The notes beneath the pieces were generated by a model, which made no database searches, was not told where the DNA came from, and saw only the letters and a program-made list of their open reading frames with translations. This document shows, one piece after another, positions 1 through 8,753 of a DNA stretch of 64,000 bases (positions within the stretch are counted from its first letter, which is position 1; every line of letters starts with the position of its first letter). Both the position numbers and the translations under genes were made by a program. The DNA is from Planctomycetota bacterium. GTDB taxonomy: Bacteria; Planctomycetota; Planctomycetia; Pirellulales; Pirellulaceae. Where the stretch lies: NCBI GenBank assembly GCA_963204915.1, contig CAUJHS010000022.1, positions 1 through 64,000 on the forward strand. Reading direction: 5' to 3'.

Positions 1-51
1 CTGCATCTGCTGGCGGTACGCCTCCCGATCCAACGCCGGCAACTCGCTCAT
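1..51 (-). CDS. N-terminus of an unidentified protein, cut by the window edge
   Basis: Only the first 17 codons lie in the window, reading MSELPALDREAYRQQMQ before the sequence ends. The start is supported by an AGGAG ribosome-binding site six bases upstream of the ATG. The bases beyond it include an AT-rich stretch near 100-106 that could hold a -10 element. Too little protein is visible to name a family. The hydrophilic start without a signal peptide suggests a cytoplasmic protein, but that is only an inference. Confidence 0.6.
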   Translation of the reverse strand, partial: MSELPALDREAYRQQMQ

Positions 52-318
52 CACGAACTCCTGAAGAAAGGAACCTCCAACGTGAATTGCCTACGTTATA
101 TAACCTACCTAGCCCCAGCGCCAGAGAAAATTGCCACACACCCGAAAATTAAGCCAGACCACACCGTCATCGCTTCACCGTATCCTTCCGGAACGCGCAC
201 TCCAACGGCCGCTCTTTATTGAAGGTTGCAATCCGCATGACGCGAGAACTACCCGCGGCAAGCATTTTCGACTTATCGATCTTCCGCTGGGAAAATGCCG
301 GCCATCGCTTAAATGCGA

Positions 319-1833
319 TCACACGCCAGGCGAGATAACCGATCCGGCGGCGCCGTAGCGCGACGGGGCGGCCGTTTCAAGTTGCTGACGATACCGAAGG
401 TGCCTGCGGCGCGTCACTTCGACTAGTGGTCGCCAAACCGAAGCCGTTAACCGATGACGGATCAAAAACTGCCATAGGAAGTTGGAGCGTTTGTAAAGGT
501 AGGACATCGCGAGGTACGGCATCACCGCGCGACCGTCCAACGGACGCCGCCGCCAAATGGAGCGATGCGAAAACAACCGCTGATAGCACCAGGCGTACCC
601 GTCTTGGAGTTGCTCCGGCGCCATGCGTCGCGGGCGGAAAACCACATGGGCGGTGTCGTAAAGGCTCCAGTCGCGGTGTAGCAATCGCTTTTCGGATTCC
701 ATCTGCCGGAATAAGGGAGTGCCAGGATAGGGCGTCAAGATGTGAAAGGTGGCGCATTCCAAACGATTCTGTTCGATCCAAGATACCGTGTCAGAAAACA
801 CCTCCGGACCATCGTGATCGAATCCGAGCACGAAGCTGCCGTTTACCTGAATGCCAAAATCGTGAAAGATGCGCACGCGACGCGCGTAGTCATCGGGCCG
901 TGGGCTTTTTTTGCCCGCTGCGGCGAGGTTCTCTCCCTGGAGCGACTCAAACCCCACGAACACGCCTGTGCATCCTGCCAACGCCATCTCGCGGATCAGC
1001 ATCGGATCGTCGGTCACGTCAATCGAAACCGCCGCACTCCAAATTTTCTCTAACGGGCGCAAAGCACGGCATAGCCGCCGTAAGTAATCCGGCCTGGAGC
1101 CCAGGTTGTTGTCGACAAATACGCCGTAGGCCTGCCCATCCGACTGGAACTCGGCCACGATCTGTTCCACATCGCGCATCAAATACGGCATGTGTAGTCC
1201 GTCGGTGGCGAGGTAGCAGAATCCGCAACGATTGTGACAACCGCGTGTAGCGATCAGGCTTGTCGTGGTCAGAAAACTATCGCGAGGCAAGAGATCGCGC
1301 CGCGGCGCCGGCGCTTCCCGATAGGGTCGACGATAGTCGCCCCGATAGATCGCTTGCAGGCAGTCGGACTCGACATCGCGGAGAATTTGCGGCCAGACTT
1401 GAACGCCCTCGCCGATGGCCAAGGCGTCGGCATGAATCGCCGCTTCCTCCGGGCACGATACGACGTGAAGTCCTCCGAGGATGACCGTGGCGCCGCGCTG
1501 CCGATACCAGCGGGCCAGTTCGTAGGCGCGTTCGGCGAAGGTCAGGTGCACGGTAATGCCGACCACTTGAGGAAACGGCCGCCACGGCGGCGGTCCATGC
1601 AAGAGATTCTCGTCCCAGTAGCGTACGCTCCAATCGGCGGGCGTACTCGCGGCGATGCTCGTGAGCGCTAGACTTGGCGTCAAAACGTGCTTGCCAAAGC
1701 TGGCGTGCGGGTCTTTGGGATAAAACGGATTAATGAGCAAGGCATGCTTTGGCGCCACCTCCGTGGGCGCGGCGCGAGGATCGAGCGCCGGCGGAATTCG
1801 CATTGGTCGCGGTACTCGCGAAGATTTAAACAT
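319..1833 (-). CDS. B12-binding-domain radical SAM protein
   Basis: Predicted 504-residue radical SAM enzyme. The N-terminal third reads as a cobalamin-binding (Rossmann-like) domain, with the pattern VILGGLHV near residue 117. It is followed by the radical SAM core, whose 4Fe-4S-binding cysteines lie in RGCHNRCGFC (CX3CX2C). The later stretch GSFVLGFDHDG and the TPYPGTP motif are common in this class, which includes methyltransferases and hopanoid-modifying enzymes. The substrate cannot be read from sequence. An AAGGGAG ribosome-binding site lies nine bases before the ATG. A perfect palindrome sits about 42 bp upstream, in the 88-bp gap after the winged-helix gene, so this gene is probably controlled by that regulator. 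Confidence 0.85.
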   Translation of the reverse strand: MFKSSRVPRPMRIPPALDPRAAPTEVAPKHALLINPFYPKDPHASFGKHVLTPSLALTSIAASTPADWSVRYWDENLLHGPPPWRPFPQVVGITVHLTFAERAYELARWYRQRGATVILGGLHVVSCPEEAAIHADALAIGEGVQVWPQILRDVESDCLQAIYRGDYRRPYREAPAPRRDLLPRDSFLTTTSLIATRGCHNRCGFCYLATDGLHMPYLMRDVEQIVAEFQSDGQAYGVFVDNNLGSRPDYLRRLCRALRPLEKIWSAAVSIDVTDDPMLIREMALAGCTGVFVGFESLQGENLAAAGKKSPRPDDYARRVRIFHDFGIQVNGSFVLGFDHDGPEVFSDTVSWIEQNRLECATFHILTPYPGTPLFRQMESEKRLLHRDWSLYDTAHVVFRPRRMAPEQLQDGYAWCYQRLFSHRSIWRRRPLDGRAVMPYLAMSYLYKRSNFLWQFLIRHRLTASVWRPLVEVTRRRHLRYRQQLETAAPSRYGAAGSVISPGV

Positions 1834-1874
1834 CGTATGCCGCTCCCTTATTCAGTTCAAAACCAGGGCCTCAA

Positions 1875-1895
1875 TTACTTTGCAATGCAAAGTAA
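1875..1895. promoter_or_regulatory. perfect 9-bp inverted repeat, probable operator
   Basis: TTACTTTGC and GCAAAGTAA form a perfect inverted repeat around AAT. It lies about 42 bp upstream of the radical SAM start codon, within the short gap after the winged-helix regulator gene. A diverged copy lies at 2974-2994 in front of the membrane-protein gene at nearly the same distance. Binding by the neighbouring regulator is inferred from position and symmetry. Confidence 0.6.
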
Positions 1896-1921
1896 ATTCT
1901 CAAAAAAAGAGGCTTCTCACG

Positions 1922-2320
1922 CTATGCAGGTGACCAACCGCCGTAGCGTCCTGCCACATCGGGCGAACGATCATCCTGGACGGCGTCAAGGTTCTGGGCG
2001 ACGATCGATTCCAACACGTTGATGTACGCCATGAACCGCGCGCGACCCTCCTCGGTCAAGCGAACCAAAGTTTGTGGTCGCTTGCCGCGATGGCCTTTCC
2101 AGATTTCCACCATGCCGGCCTCTTGGAGCACCTGCATGTGCCTGTTGAGATTCCCGTCGGTCAGGCGGCATAGGTCTTTAATTTCATTGAACACCAAGCC
2201 CTCGGGGTTCGCCGCGAGCGAACTCAAAATCCCCAGGCGCGCCTTTTCATGGAGCACCCGATCCAATCCTTCAAAAGCAAACCGCCCAGATGGGGTTTCA
2301 CGTCGCTTCGCTCGTTTCAT
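1922..2320 (-). CDS. winged-helix transcriptional regulator (MarR/ArsR-like)
   Basis: A 132-residue DNA-binding protein. Residues about 20-105 form a winged helix-turn-helix. The recognition-helix region reads LTDGNLNRHMQVLQEAGMVE, followed by a wing with KGHRGKRPQTLVRLTEEG. This matches the stand-alone winged-helix regulators often encoded beside membrane proteins. No metal-binding or ligand domain is visible. Its start lies inside the end of the membrane-protein gene (23-bp overlap), so the two are probably translated together. Two palindromes flanking this gene are its likely binding sites, which would make the group autoregulated. That link is an inference. Confidence 0.8.
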   Translation of the reverse strand: MKRAKRRETPSGRFAFEGLDRVLHEKARLGILSSLAANPEGLVFNEIKDLCRLTDGNLNRHMQVLQEAGMVEIWKGHRGKRPQTLVRLTEEGRARFMAYINVLESIVAQNLDAVQDDRSPDVAGRYGGWSPA

Positions 2321-2936
2321 GATTTCGCTCCAACGTCCAGTACAAGATCGCCGCCGAGAGCAACTGCCCTACGCCGAACACGCCACCCATAATCCAGGGT
2401 GAGAGCGCATAGGCGTTGCTTCCTATTCCCAAACAAATTCCGCCTGCCGCTAGGTAGTACACGCCGATGTAAAAGGTAACGGGCGGAAGCAAGCGGAACG
2501 ATGCGAACACGCCCAAGCTGAATATAATCGCCCATAATCCCGGCAACATCCAAGCATTCTCCGGCGTCGGATACACGACTCCGAAAGTCACGAGCGTCCC
2601 GGCCACCAGGGACGGGGAGAACTGTTCGACCGCCATGCGGATATGCCGAGTTGTTCTGGGCGAATCGGCATTGCGATACCGCCACGCCAGCTCGCATGCC
2701 ACGACGCTCAAACTCAACACGGCGGCGGTAATCCATAACGTCAGATAAGCCGCCAGCTGCCGCGTCGGATCGGAAATTAAGACCATCTGCACGACGGCGG
2801 TACCGATTCCCAAACCTCCGGAGAATGCGACGGTCGCCGCACGATAACCACGAAAGACCTCCGCACGATCGAGGTGAGCGCGAATTTCCGTGATTTGCGA
2901 GAGGGCTTCTTCAAGTCGCATCAAAACGGCCTCCAT
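2298..2936 (-). CDS. hypothetical multi-spanning membrane protein paired with the regulator
   Basis: Predicted 212-residue integral membrane protein with about six hydrophobic segments, for example ATVAFSGGLGIGTAVVQMVL, LTLWITAAVLSLSVVA and VTFYIGVYYLAAGGICLGIG. I do not recognise a named family. The start at 2936 (MEAVLMRLEEALSQ) is preferred over the upstream ATG at 2984. That upstream ATG lies inside a palindrome matching the one before the radical SAM gene, so it is better explained as operator DNA. The gene overlaps the downstream winged-helix gene by 23 bp. Regulator and membrane protein may form a sensor-type pair, but no function can be read from the sequence. Confidence 0.7.
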   Translation of the reverse strand: MEAVLMRLEEALSQITEIRAHLDRAEVFRGYRAATVAFSGGLGIGTAVVQMVLISDPTRQLAAYLTLWITAAVLSLSVVACELAWRYRNADSPRTTRHIRMAVEQFSPSLVAGTLVTFGVVYPTPENAWMLPGLWAIIFSLGVFASFRLLPPVTFYIGVYYLAAGGICLGIGSNAYALSPWIMGGVFGVGQLLSAAILYWTLERNHETSEAT

Positions 2937-2973
2937 CGCACCACAACGTACGCCGCCTTGAACGAACGGCAAC

Positions 2974-2994
2974 AAGCTTTGCATTACAAAGTAT
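2974..2994. promoter_or_regulatory. diverged copy of the CTTTGC-ATT-GCAAAG palindrome, probable operator
   Basis: The core CTTTGCATTACAAAG matches the perfect palindrome at 1875-1895 at 16 of 21 positions when read on the opposite strand. It lies about 38 bp upstream of the chosen membrane-protein start. The equal spacing to two start codons supports a shared operator for one regulator. Confidence 0.5.
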
Positions 2995-3053
2995 GCCCAT
3001 GTGCGTCGCGCGTCAAGAGGCGCATCAACAATCTACGCACGCTAGCCGCCAAT

Positions 3054-4061
3054 TTAAGGCGCTTGGACATGGAGCGGACCGATGTATTCTCTGGCGACGA
3101 CAATGTTGTCGAACCAGACCTTACTAACGTGGCCTTGCGGAGCTTTGGTGATGAACAATAACACCCACAAGAAATTTAGCTTCAGTTGGGCGTCGCTTCT
3201 CCAACGAAATCCTTCAAAGGGCGAACCGCCCTGCGGCGTCCGGAAGTACTCGGGCGCCGATTTTTCCTGGCTCCAGCGGACCGAATCGCCTCCCTGGTCC
3301 GTCAGAAACTTATCGAAGACCCACTTTCCCTTGGGGAAACCTTTGCCAAGATGTTGGACGAGTTCACCGTCGATCCACAAGCTCATTTCGCCATTGGAAT
3401 CGCCCACATCGTTCATTTGCATCATGAGCTCCGCGCAAATCCAACGGCCGCGTTCAACCTTGACCACCGGTTGGTGAACGAAGCTGTTGCCCCACGTTTG
3501 GCCCTGCGGTGGGCTTCCTCGCATTTCCATCCAGTAGCTGTAGAAATCCCAACGCCATTCGTCGCCAAAAGGCTCCACGCCCGTGCTCAATCGCTCATTG
3601 CCGCGCGGCCTTGTTCCGGCGCCTCCTTGCGGCCACGAAGTCAAAGGATGATAGCCGCCGACGTGAAAGAAATGATGAATTGGCGCGCATTCAGGATCAA
3701 ATTTGACGTAGAACCGATAATAAAGCTTCTCGTAGCCGGGCGGCAATCGGCGATAAAGATGCGCGCCTGTCCCCTGACCGCCGACATGCGTCATCAGCAG
3801 CGACTTTCCGCCGCCGTTTTCTGGCGGTGTATCGCTTGAAACGGAGAGTATTTGTGGATTCTCAACGCTGTCCCAGCGCGCCGTGATGATGTCGATCGAA
3901 TCGGCGTCAAAATTCTCCACGAAAACGACAGCCGGATCGCGTTCGATTCCTTTGTCGGCTGGATATTTTTTTGCAATCCCGTCATCGGCCAGTGCTGGCC
4001 CCATGACTAGCCACACAGCCCCAGGAATCAATTGCAAGGCGAGCTTTGACTTTCGCGCCAT
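3054..4061 (-). CDS. secreted polysaccharide-lyase-like (beta-jelly-roll) protein
   Basis: A 335-residue exported protein. The start MARKSKLALQLIPGAVWLVMG ends at ALA-DD and reads as a signal peptide. The rest resembles the jelly-roll folds of alginate-lyase-type (PL14-like) proteins. It has aromatic strands such as LYYRFYVKFDPE, HHFFHVGGYHP and WRWDFYSYWMEM, and a conserved end with KVWFDNIVVAREYIGP. This points to recognition or cleavage of an acidic polysaccharide outside the cytoplasm, but no catalytic residues can be assigned with confidence. It stands alone, with an unrelated gene on one side and about 1 kb of apparently non-coding DNA on the other. Confidence 0.6.
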   Translation of the reverse strand: MARKSKLALQLIPGAVWLVMGPALADDGIAKKYPADKGIERDPAVVFVENFDADSIDIITARWDSVENPQILSVSSDTPPENGGGKSLLMTHVGGQGTGAHLYRRLPPGYEKLYYRFYVKFDPECAPIHHFFHVGGYHPLTSWPQGGAGTRPRGNERLSTGVEPFGDEWRWDFYSYWMEMRGSPPQGQTWGNSFVHQPVVKVERGRWICAELMMQMNDVGDSNGEMSLWIDGELVQHLGKGFPKGKWVFDKFLTDQGGDSVRWSQEKSAPEYFRTPQGGSPFEGFRWRSDAQLKLNFLWVLLFITKAPQGHVSKVWFDNIVVAREYIGPLHVQAP

Positions 4062-5081
4062 CGTACTTACCCTTAAAAAGTCGTTTGCAGGAGTTGTGGC
4101 GTTTGAAACGACGCCCCTTTCGGGGCTATCGGGAAATCATGCAGTTGCTACGACCGGCGTAAAACCCGAACGGAGAACGTCAAGGACGATAGTAAGGAAC
4201 GGATGTCGTATTGGCAATCGTTGTGTAAAGCTCGCTCGCAGAAACATTGCAAAGGCATCGCGTCACCGAATCGCTCGTTGGCGGCACGATGACACACGAC
4301 CGCCAGGCCCGCAGGCCATTCACGCCCAATGATGAATTCCCTTCCAGTAAACCTGTAAAGAACTTCCGACTCACTTCCCACGCGGACAAGCGTTTGGTTT
4401 GGACTTGAAATTCCGATCATGGCGATAACCCAAAGTGCGGTCCACGTCGACAACAGCAGGGAGTCGGGACCGCAGCGCGGCTTTCAACAACCGTTGCGGC
4501 ATCACAATCGCGGGCCTTTCGACCGGATGACTTCGGCCAGCGACGCGAGAGGAAACTCCACAGAGTACCACGATGACGCCCGCGGCAATCTCAGCGCAAT
4601 TATCTACGTCACTGGGAACAATTCAGCCAGGACGGAGAGTTGCTCAACGCACAACAATCGACGTTCCGGAAGACCTACCCCGCCATTCCATCGAGGGCCG
4701 TCAACGCCGAGACGCGACGATGAACATGGACTTATGGCTACGAGATTGGCCTTGCGATGCTTAATTGGTCAGTATTGGCCCGCCCCCCATCTTCATCGCT
4801 ATAGTCCCAGTCCCCAAGAATTTACGTAGCATCAACTCTTTGTGTGTTTGCTTCTCAAGCTATTCTTGCGGTTCGACGAAGCGTGAAATTAAAGGGGGTC
4901 AGGAGTTTGTATTTTGCCGCATCTTTGATTGGGGTAAACAATGTTTTGTTGAGAATTGCATTGAAAATAGATTTTATTCATGCCTGGGAATGTGCTGAAA
5001 AGATGACGAAGAAATGTTCCTGCCCCGTTTCGTTCGGTTCTTTCACCTTTGAAACCGCTGGGCGGTAAGAGGCAACCGTCG
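4062..5081. other. about 1 kb without a convincing gene
   Basis: Several short open frames exist on both strands, but none has a recognisable motif, a good start site and consistent codon use. The last 200 bases are AT-richer than the surroundings. They contain AAAGGGGGTCAGGAG at about 4889-4903, resembling short repeats that I recall near REP-type transposases. No transposase is present. The stretch may be degraded DNA. Confidence 0.4.
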
Positions 5082-5585
5082 ATGCTTTCCCTTCGCCGCA
5101 TGCAGCTTGACGACGAGGCGCCCTTTCTGGAGGCGGTCGCTCGGAGTGTTGCTCTGCATCAACCTTGGGTTTCACCACCGGCAACGTCGGCGGCGTTTCA
5201 AGATCGTCTCTCGAAGTACGATGGCCGCTGGAACGTGAGCTATCTGGCCCTTGCGCCATCAGGCGACTTGGTCGCTTGTATCAACGTCACGGAAATTGTT
5301 CGAGGTTCGTTTCAGTCGGCATACCTTGGTTACTATGTATTTGCGCCGTTTGACGGCAAGGGGCTCATGAAGCAAGCGATGAAGCTGGTTATTTCTGAAG
5401 CCTTTGGTCCGCTCGGCCTACATCGCTTGGAGGCGAACATCCAGCCCGCCAATGAGCGATCCCTCGGATTAGTCCGGTCCCTTGGTTTCCGGCGAGAGGG
5501 TTTTTCTCCACGATACCTTAAGGTTGGCGACGCCTGGTGCGATCACGAGCGATACGCACTGACGGCCGAAGAATGGACCGGCTAG
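5082..5585 (+). CDS. GNAT-family N-acetyltransferase (RimJ/RimL type)
   Basis: A 167-residue acetyltransferase of the RimJ/RimL type, which transfers acetyl from acetyl-CoA to an amino group. Support comes from the N-terminal beta-strand LSLRRMQLDDEAPFLEAV, the middle strand YLGYYVFAPFDGKGLMKQAM (acetyl-CoA loop) and the typical end HRLEANIQPANERSLGLVRS, then LGFRREGFSPRYL. The ATG at 5082 is chosen because AAGAGG lies about nine bases upstream. An in-frame TTG at 5049 would add eleven unlikely residues. The acceptor may be a ribosomal protein N-terminus or a small molecule. Sequence alone cannot decide. Confidence 0.85.
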   Translation: MLSLRRMQLDDEAPFLEAVARSVALHQPWVSPPATSAAFQDRLSKYDGRWNVSYLALAPSGDLVACINVTEIVRGSFQSAYLGYYVFAPFDGKGLMKQAMKLVISEAFGPLGLHRLEANIQPANERSLGLVRSLGFRREGFSPRYLKVGDAWCDHERYALTAEEWTG

Positions 5586-5932
5586 AGCCGGCGCCCCACC
5601 ACGGCGATCATGTTGACACGCCTCATTGCGCGCGAATGGTTTGGTTGCTGCTGGTTCCGGGCCGTGTAACGTCGTTTGTTGTTAAACGAAATCGCTTCGC
5701 TCCAAGGGGCCATGTGGTTGGCGGCAGACATGGATGGAAGCGGTGGGGGGATTATGTGGGACCTGCCAGCAGGGGCCGCACCGAGCATGCGGGAAATGGG
5801 AGAGGTACTCCACACGCGGTAACCGTTGATCGGGGATCTGCTGTTGCGCAACGACACGCCGGGCCCCGTGGAAAGAAACGTCGATCATGGCCCCTCTTTT
5901 GCGAGCGAACGCTCGAATCGCGGAACGAAGGG
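5586..5932. other. intergenic stretch between convergent genes
   Basis: About 350 bases separate the convergently transcribed acetyltransferase and prolyl oligopeptidase genes. Open frames here are antisense or short and lack family motifs. I see no strong terminator hairpin with a T-run. Confidence 0.4.
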
Positions 5933-8119
5933 TTAACGAGCCGGATGAGTCGTATCGTTTAACTGCCAGAGCAGGAACGACCACACGTCGGCCAACTCCT
6001 CCTGGCGTTGCCGGCGCGTGGAGCCGATGCCGTGACCGGAGTGATAATCGACTCGGAACAGGACCGGCTTGCCGCTGCCGGTGGCCGCTTGCAGCCGGGC
6101 GGTGGTTTTGGCCGACTCCCACGGCTCGACGCGCGGGTCGTTGATACCGTGGGTGAGGAGCACCGCTGGATACCTGACGCCGTCCTGGATGTGATGGAAC
6201 GTGCTCATCGCCAACAGCCCGCGAAACTCGTCCTCGCGAGTCACCGTGCCGAATTCGGGGACGTTCGGCGGGCCGTTCATGGTGGTTTCAAAGCGGAGCA
6301 TGTCGGTACAGCCGACGGAAATTTGCGCCGCGGCGAACAGGTCGGGACGCTCGGTGATCGCTCGGCCAATCAGGATTCCGCCTGCGCTGCCGCCTTTGCC
6401 GGCGAGTTTGTGCGGCGCGGTATAGCCGGCTTTCACCAGGTGCTCGGCGCAGGCGATAAAATCTTTCCACGTGTTGGGCTTGGTGAGCTTGCGGCCTTCA
6501 TGATGCCACGGCTTGCCAAAGGCGCCCCCGCCGCGCACATGGGCGACGGCCAAAATGCCGCCGCGCTCCAGCCACGCGAGTTGCACCGGATCATAGTAAG
6601 GCGAGGTGGTGAACCCATACGCGCCGTAACCGGAAAGCAGCGCCGGGTTGTCGCCGTTCAACGGAAGATCTCGGCGATGGATTACCGATAGCGGAACTTG
6701 GACGCCATCGTGGCTCGTCGCCATCAATTCCGTGGAAGTCAGCCAGTCGGGTGCATCGTACTTTCCCTGGGGCAACAGCGCGGTATCGATTAGCTCACGC
6801 GTGTCGGCGTCATAGCGATAGAGGCGCCCGGCGCGCGTCCAGGAACTCGTGCGAATGAACGCGCCAGGCATGTCGGGCCGCGCCGCTGCGACCGATCCTG
6901 AAGGCTCATTTCCGGGCAACGCAATCGGTGTCGGTGTGGCGTTTGGCTCGAAGCCGACGCGCAGAATTTTACTAGGAACGCCGTCCATCACTCCGGCGTA
7001 TAGCGCGTCTTTTGCGACGGCCAGCGAATGCACGACGTAATCGCCGCGGGGAACGACCACGGCCGCCGTCGCGAGGTTCGGCTCGCGCAATGACGTGCGG
7101 ACGATCTGAAATCGCGGTGCGTCGCGCGCCGTGAGCAGGTAAATCTCGTCGCCGCGAACGTCGAAGTCGGTCACCAGATCGACCCGATTGCACACGGGGA
7201 TCCACTTCGCGAGCGGCGAGCCAAGCGACTTGCAGGGCATGGCGTAGATCGAAATGTCGGTTTCATCGCCATGTTTAATTTGCCCCACGGCCCATGCAGA
7301 GCCTGGCGTGATGATGACGGCCGGGAAATCCATCTCGGCCATGGGCGGCGAGCCTGCCGCGCCGTGCGCGAAGATGGGCTCCGCCTGCTCAGGATCTTCG
7401 CCTATCGTGTGCAGAAAGGCTTGCGTGAACTTGTAACCTTCTGTCGGCGGTGCGTCGGCCGGTATGCGGCGCCGACGACCGTAGACGAACGATTCGCTGT
7501 CGGGCAACCAGCAGGGCGCGGCGTAATCCGCCTCAAGCCGATCGATCACATCCGGGAGGTCTTGACCCGTCGCAAGATCGAAAACTTTCAGTGAAGTTTT
7601 CTCCGAACCAGAAGCCGCAAAGCCGTAAAGCACCTTCGAGGCGTCGGGCGAAACGCGGTAAAAGCTGATCGTGAAGTGTTGGTCCGCTTCGCTCTTTGGG
7701 AAAGTCTCAGGATCGATCAGCAGCCGCTCCTCGCCCGACGGGTCATCGCGGCGATAAACCTTCGCCACGTTCTCGCCAGCCAGTTGTTTGAAGTAAAACA
7801 GATCCCCGCAAGGATGCCGCGTAACGCCAAACAACGTAAAAGGAGCGCCGGCGTCTAACTCGGCAATCCGCGCAAGGAGATCGTCCCGGCCTGGTATGGA
7901 GCGCAGCGTCTGATCGGCGAAATCGGCTTGACCTTTGACCCAGGCTCGCACCTCATCACTTTCGAAATCCTCCATGTACCGGTAGGGATCGGCGATCGAA
8001 ACGCCATGATACGTGTCGGTCACGACCTTCACCGGGGCCACGGGCGGCAATTGAGCCATCGCATTTCCTGCAAAAAAGGGCGCCAAACCAACCAGCAACG
8101 CAACAAGTCGCTTACTCAC
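5933..8119 (-). CDS. prolyl oligopeptidase (family S9A), exported
   Basis: A 728-residue serine peptidase that cleaves short peptides after proline. A signal peptide (MSKRLVALLVGLAPFFAGNA, then MAQ) indicates export. The N-terminal part includes DPYRYMEDFES, a hallmark of the family, then the beta-propeller. The C-terminal alpha/beta-hydrolase domain carries the triad Ser578 (GGSAGG), Asp661 (NDPRV) and His696 (SGHG). Length fits S9A enzymes. It stands alone and is convergent with the upstream acetyltransferase. Function as a periplasmic peptide-degrading enzyme is an inference from the signal peptide. Confidence 0.93.
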   Translation of the reverse strand: MSKRLVALLVGLAPFFAGNAMAQLPPVAPVKVVTDTYHGVSIADPYRYMEDFESDEVRAWVKGQADFADQTLRSIPGRDDLLARIAELDAGAPFTLFGVTRHPCGDLFYFKQLAGENVAKVYRRDDPSGEERLLIDPETFPKSEADQHFTISFYRVSPDASKVLYGFAASGSEKTSLKVFDLATGQDLPDVIDRLEADYAAPCWLPDSESFVYGRRRRIPADAPPTEGYKFTQAFLHTIGEDPEQAEPIFAHGAAGSPPMAEMDFPAVIITPGSAWAVGQIKHGDETDISIYAMPCKSLGSPLAKWIPVCNRVDLVTDFDVRGDEIYLLTARDAPRFQIVRTSLREPNLATAAVVVPRGDYVVHSLAVAKDALYAGVMDGVPSKILRVGFEPNATPTPIALPGNEPSGSVAAARPDMPGAFIRTSSWTRAGRLYRYDADTRELIDTALLPQGKYDAPDWLTSTELMATSHDGVQVPLSVIHRRDLPLNGDNPALLSGYGAYGFTTSPYYDPVQLAWLERGGILAVAHVRGGGAFGKPWHHEGRKLTKPNTWKDFIACAEHLVKAGYTAPHKLAGKGGSAGGILIGRAITERPDLFAAAQISVGCTDMLRFETTMNGPPNVPEFGTVTREDEFRGLLAMSTFHHIQDGVRYPAVLLTHGINDPRVEPWESAKTTARLQAATGSGKPVLFRVDYHSGHGIGSTRRQRQEELADVWSFLLWQLNDTTHPAR

Positions 8120-8753
8120 GGGATTCTTTCTCCGGTTGCTTCGCGCGAGTCGCCATCGATCTCTTTACCCTCACCGGTTTTAACCCCCCTCAAACTCGCG
8201 CCAAATTGTTAACCCACATCGAAGGGCACGCGAGCGCAGAACGGTTCATCGAGGCAGGCGCCAGGTTCTTAGGTTAACCCTCATCAGCCACCGCAATCAA
8301 CACGTCGTAAACGCGCGGAGAACTTGCGAACCAATTCCTCCCGAAAGAAACGCCGGGAGTCGAGCGGGATTGGTCGAGCGGTTGCAAGGGGCTTGAGGTA
8401 ATTTCGATTGCAACATGGTCGTACACCGTGACGCCGCCGTTGCACAACGCTTCGAACACGGGCTCCAGCGGCAGAGCCCGGCTTGTCGCCAATTTCAGTC
8501 CATGTTGTGTCGCCCAACTCCGCCGTGGCTTCGCCCAAGTGAACGGCCAACCGCGACCGATCCGATCACCAACCCAACGCCAAGGCTACAAAGGTCACAG
8601 CGGCAAACAGGTTGCGGAAGGTGAACTTGCCCATGAAAAGATTTTACGAGAAGAGTATGCGGGCCACCAACCCCGTTGGGCTGCTATGATGGCGAAGCGG
8701 TGTAGAATCTTTCGCCGCGTTCGTTCTGGGAACAACTTGCCGGTGGTTGTGTT
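8120..8753. other. intergenic region, no clear gene
   Basis: This 634-base gap separates divergently transcribed prolyl oligopeptidase and D-aminoacylase genes, so it should hold both promoters. Minus-strand open frames in two registers at 8274-8550 look protein-like only in patches and may be the worn remains of a gene. No family can be assigned. Confidence 0.35.

Noticed and set aside
426..1250. 274-codon plus-strand frame
   Set aside because: Antisense to the radical SAM gene, with Arg-rich composition typical of shadows.
4419..4829. Overlapping plus frames of 136 and 63 codons
   Set aside because: No motif, no good ribosome-binding site, and composition unlike real genes.
8274..8550. 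Minus-strand frames resembling a broken gene
   Set aside because: Two registers each look protein-like only in patches. No family or full frame could be built.
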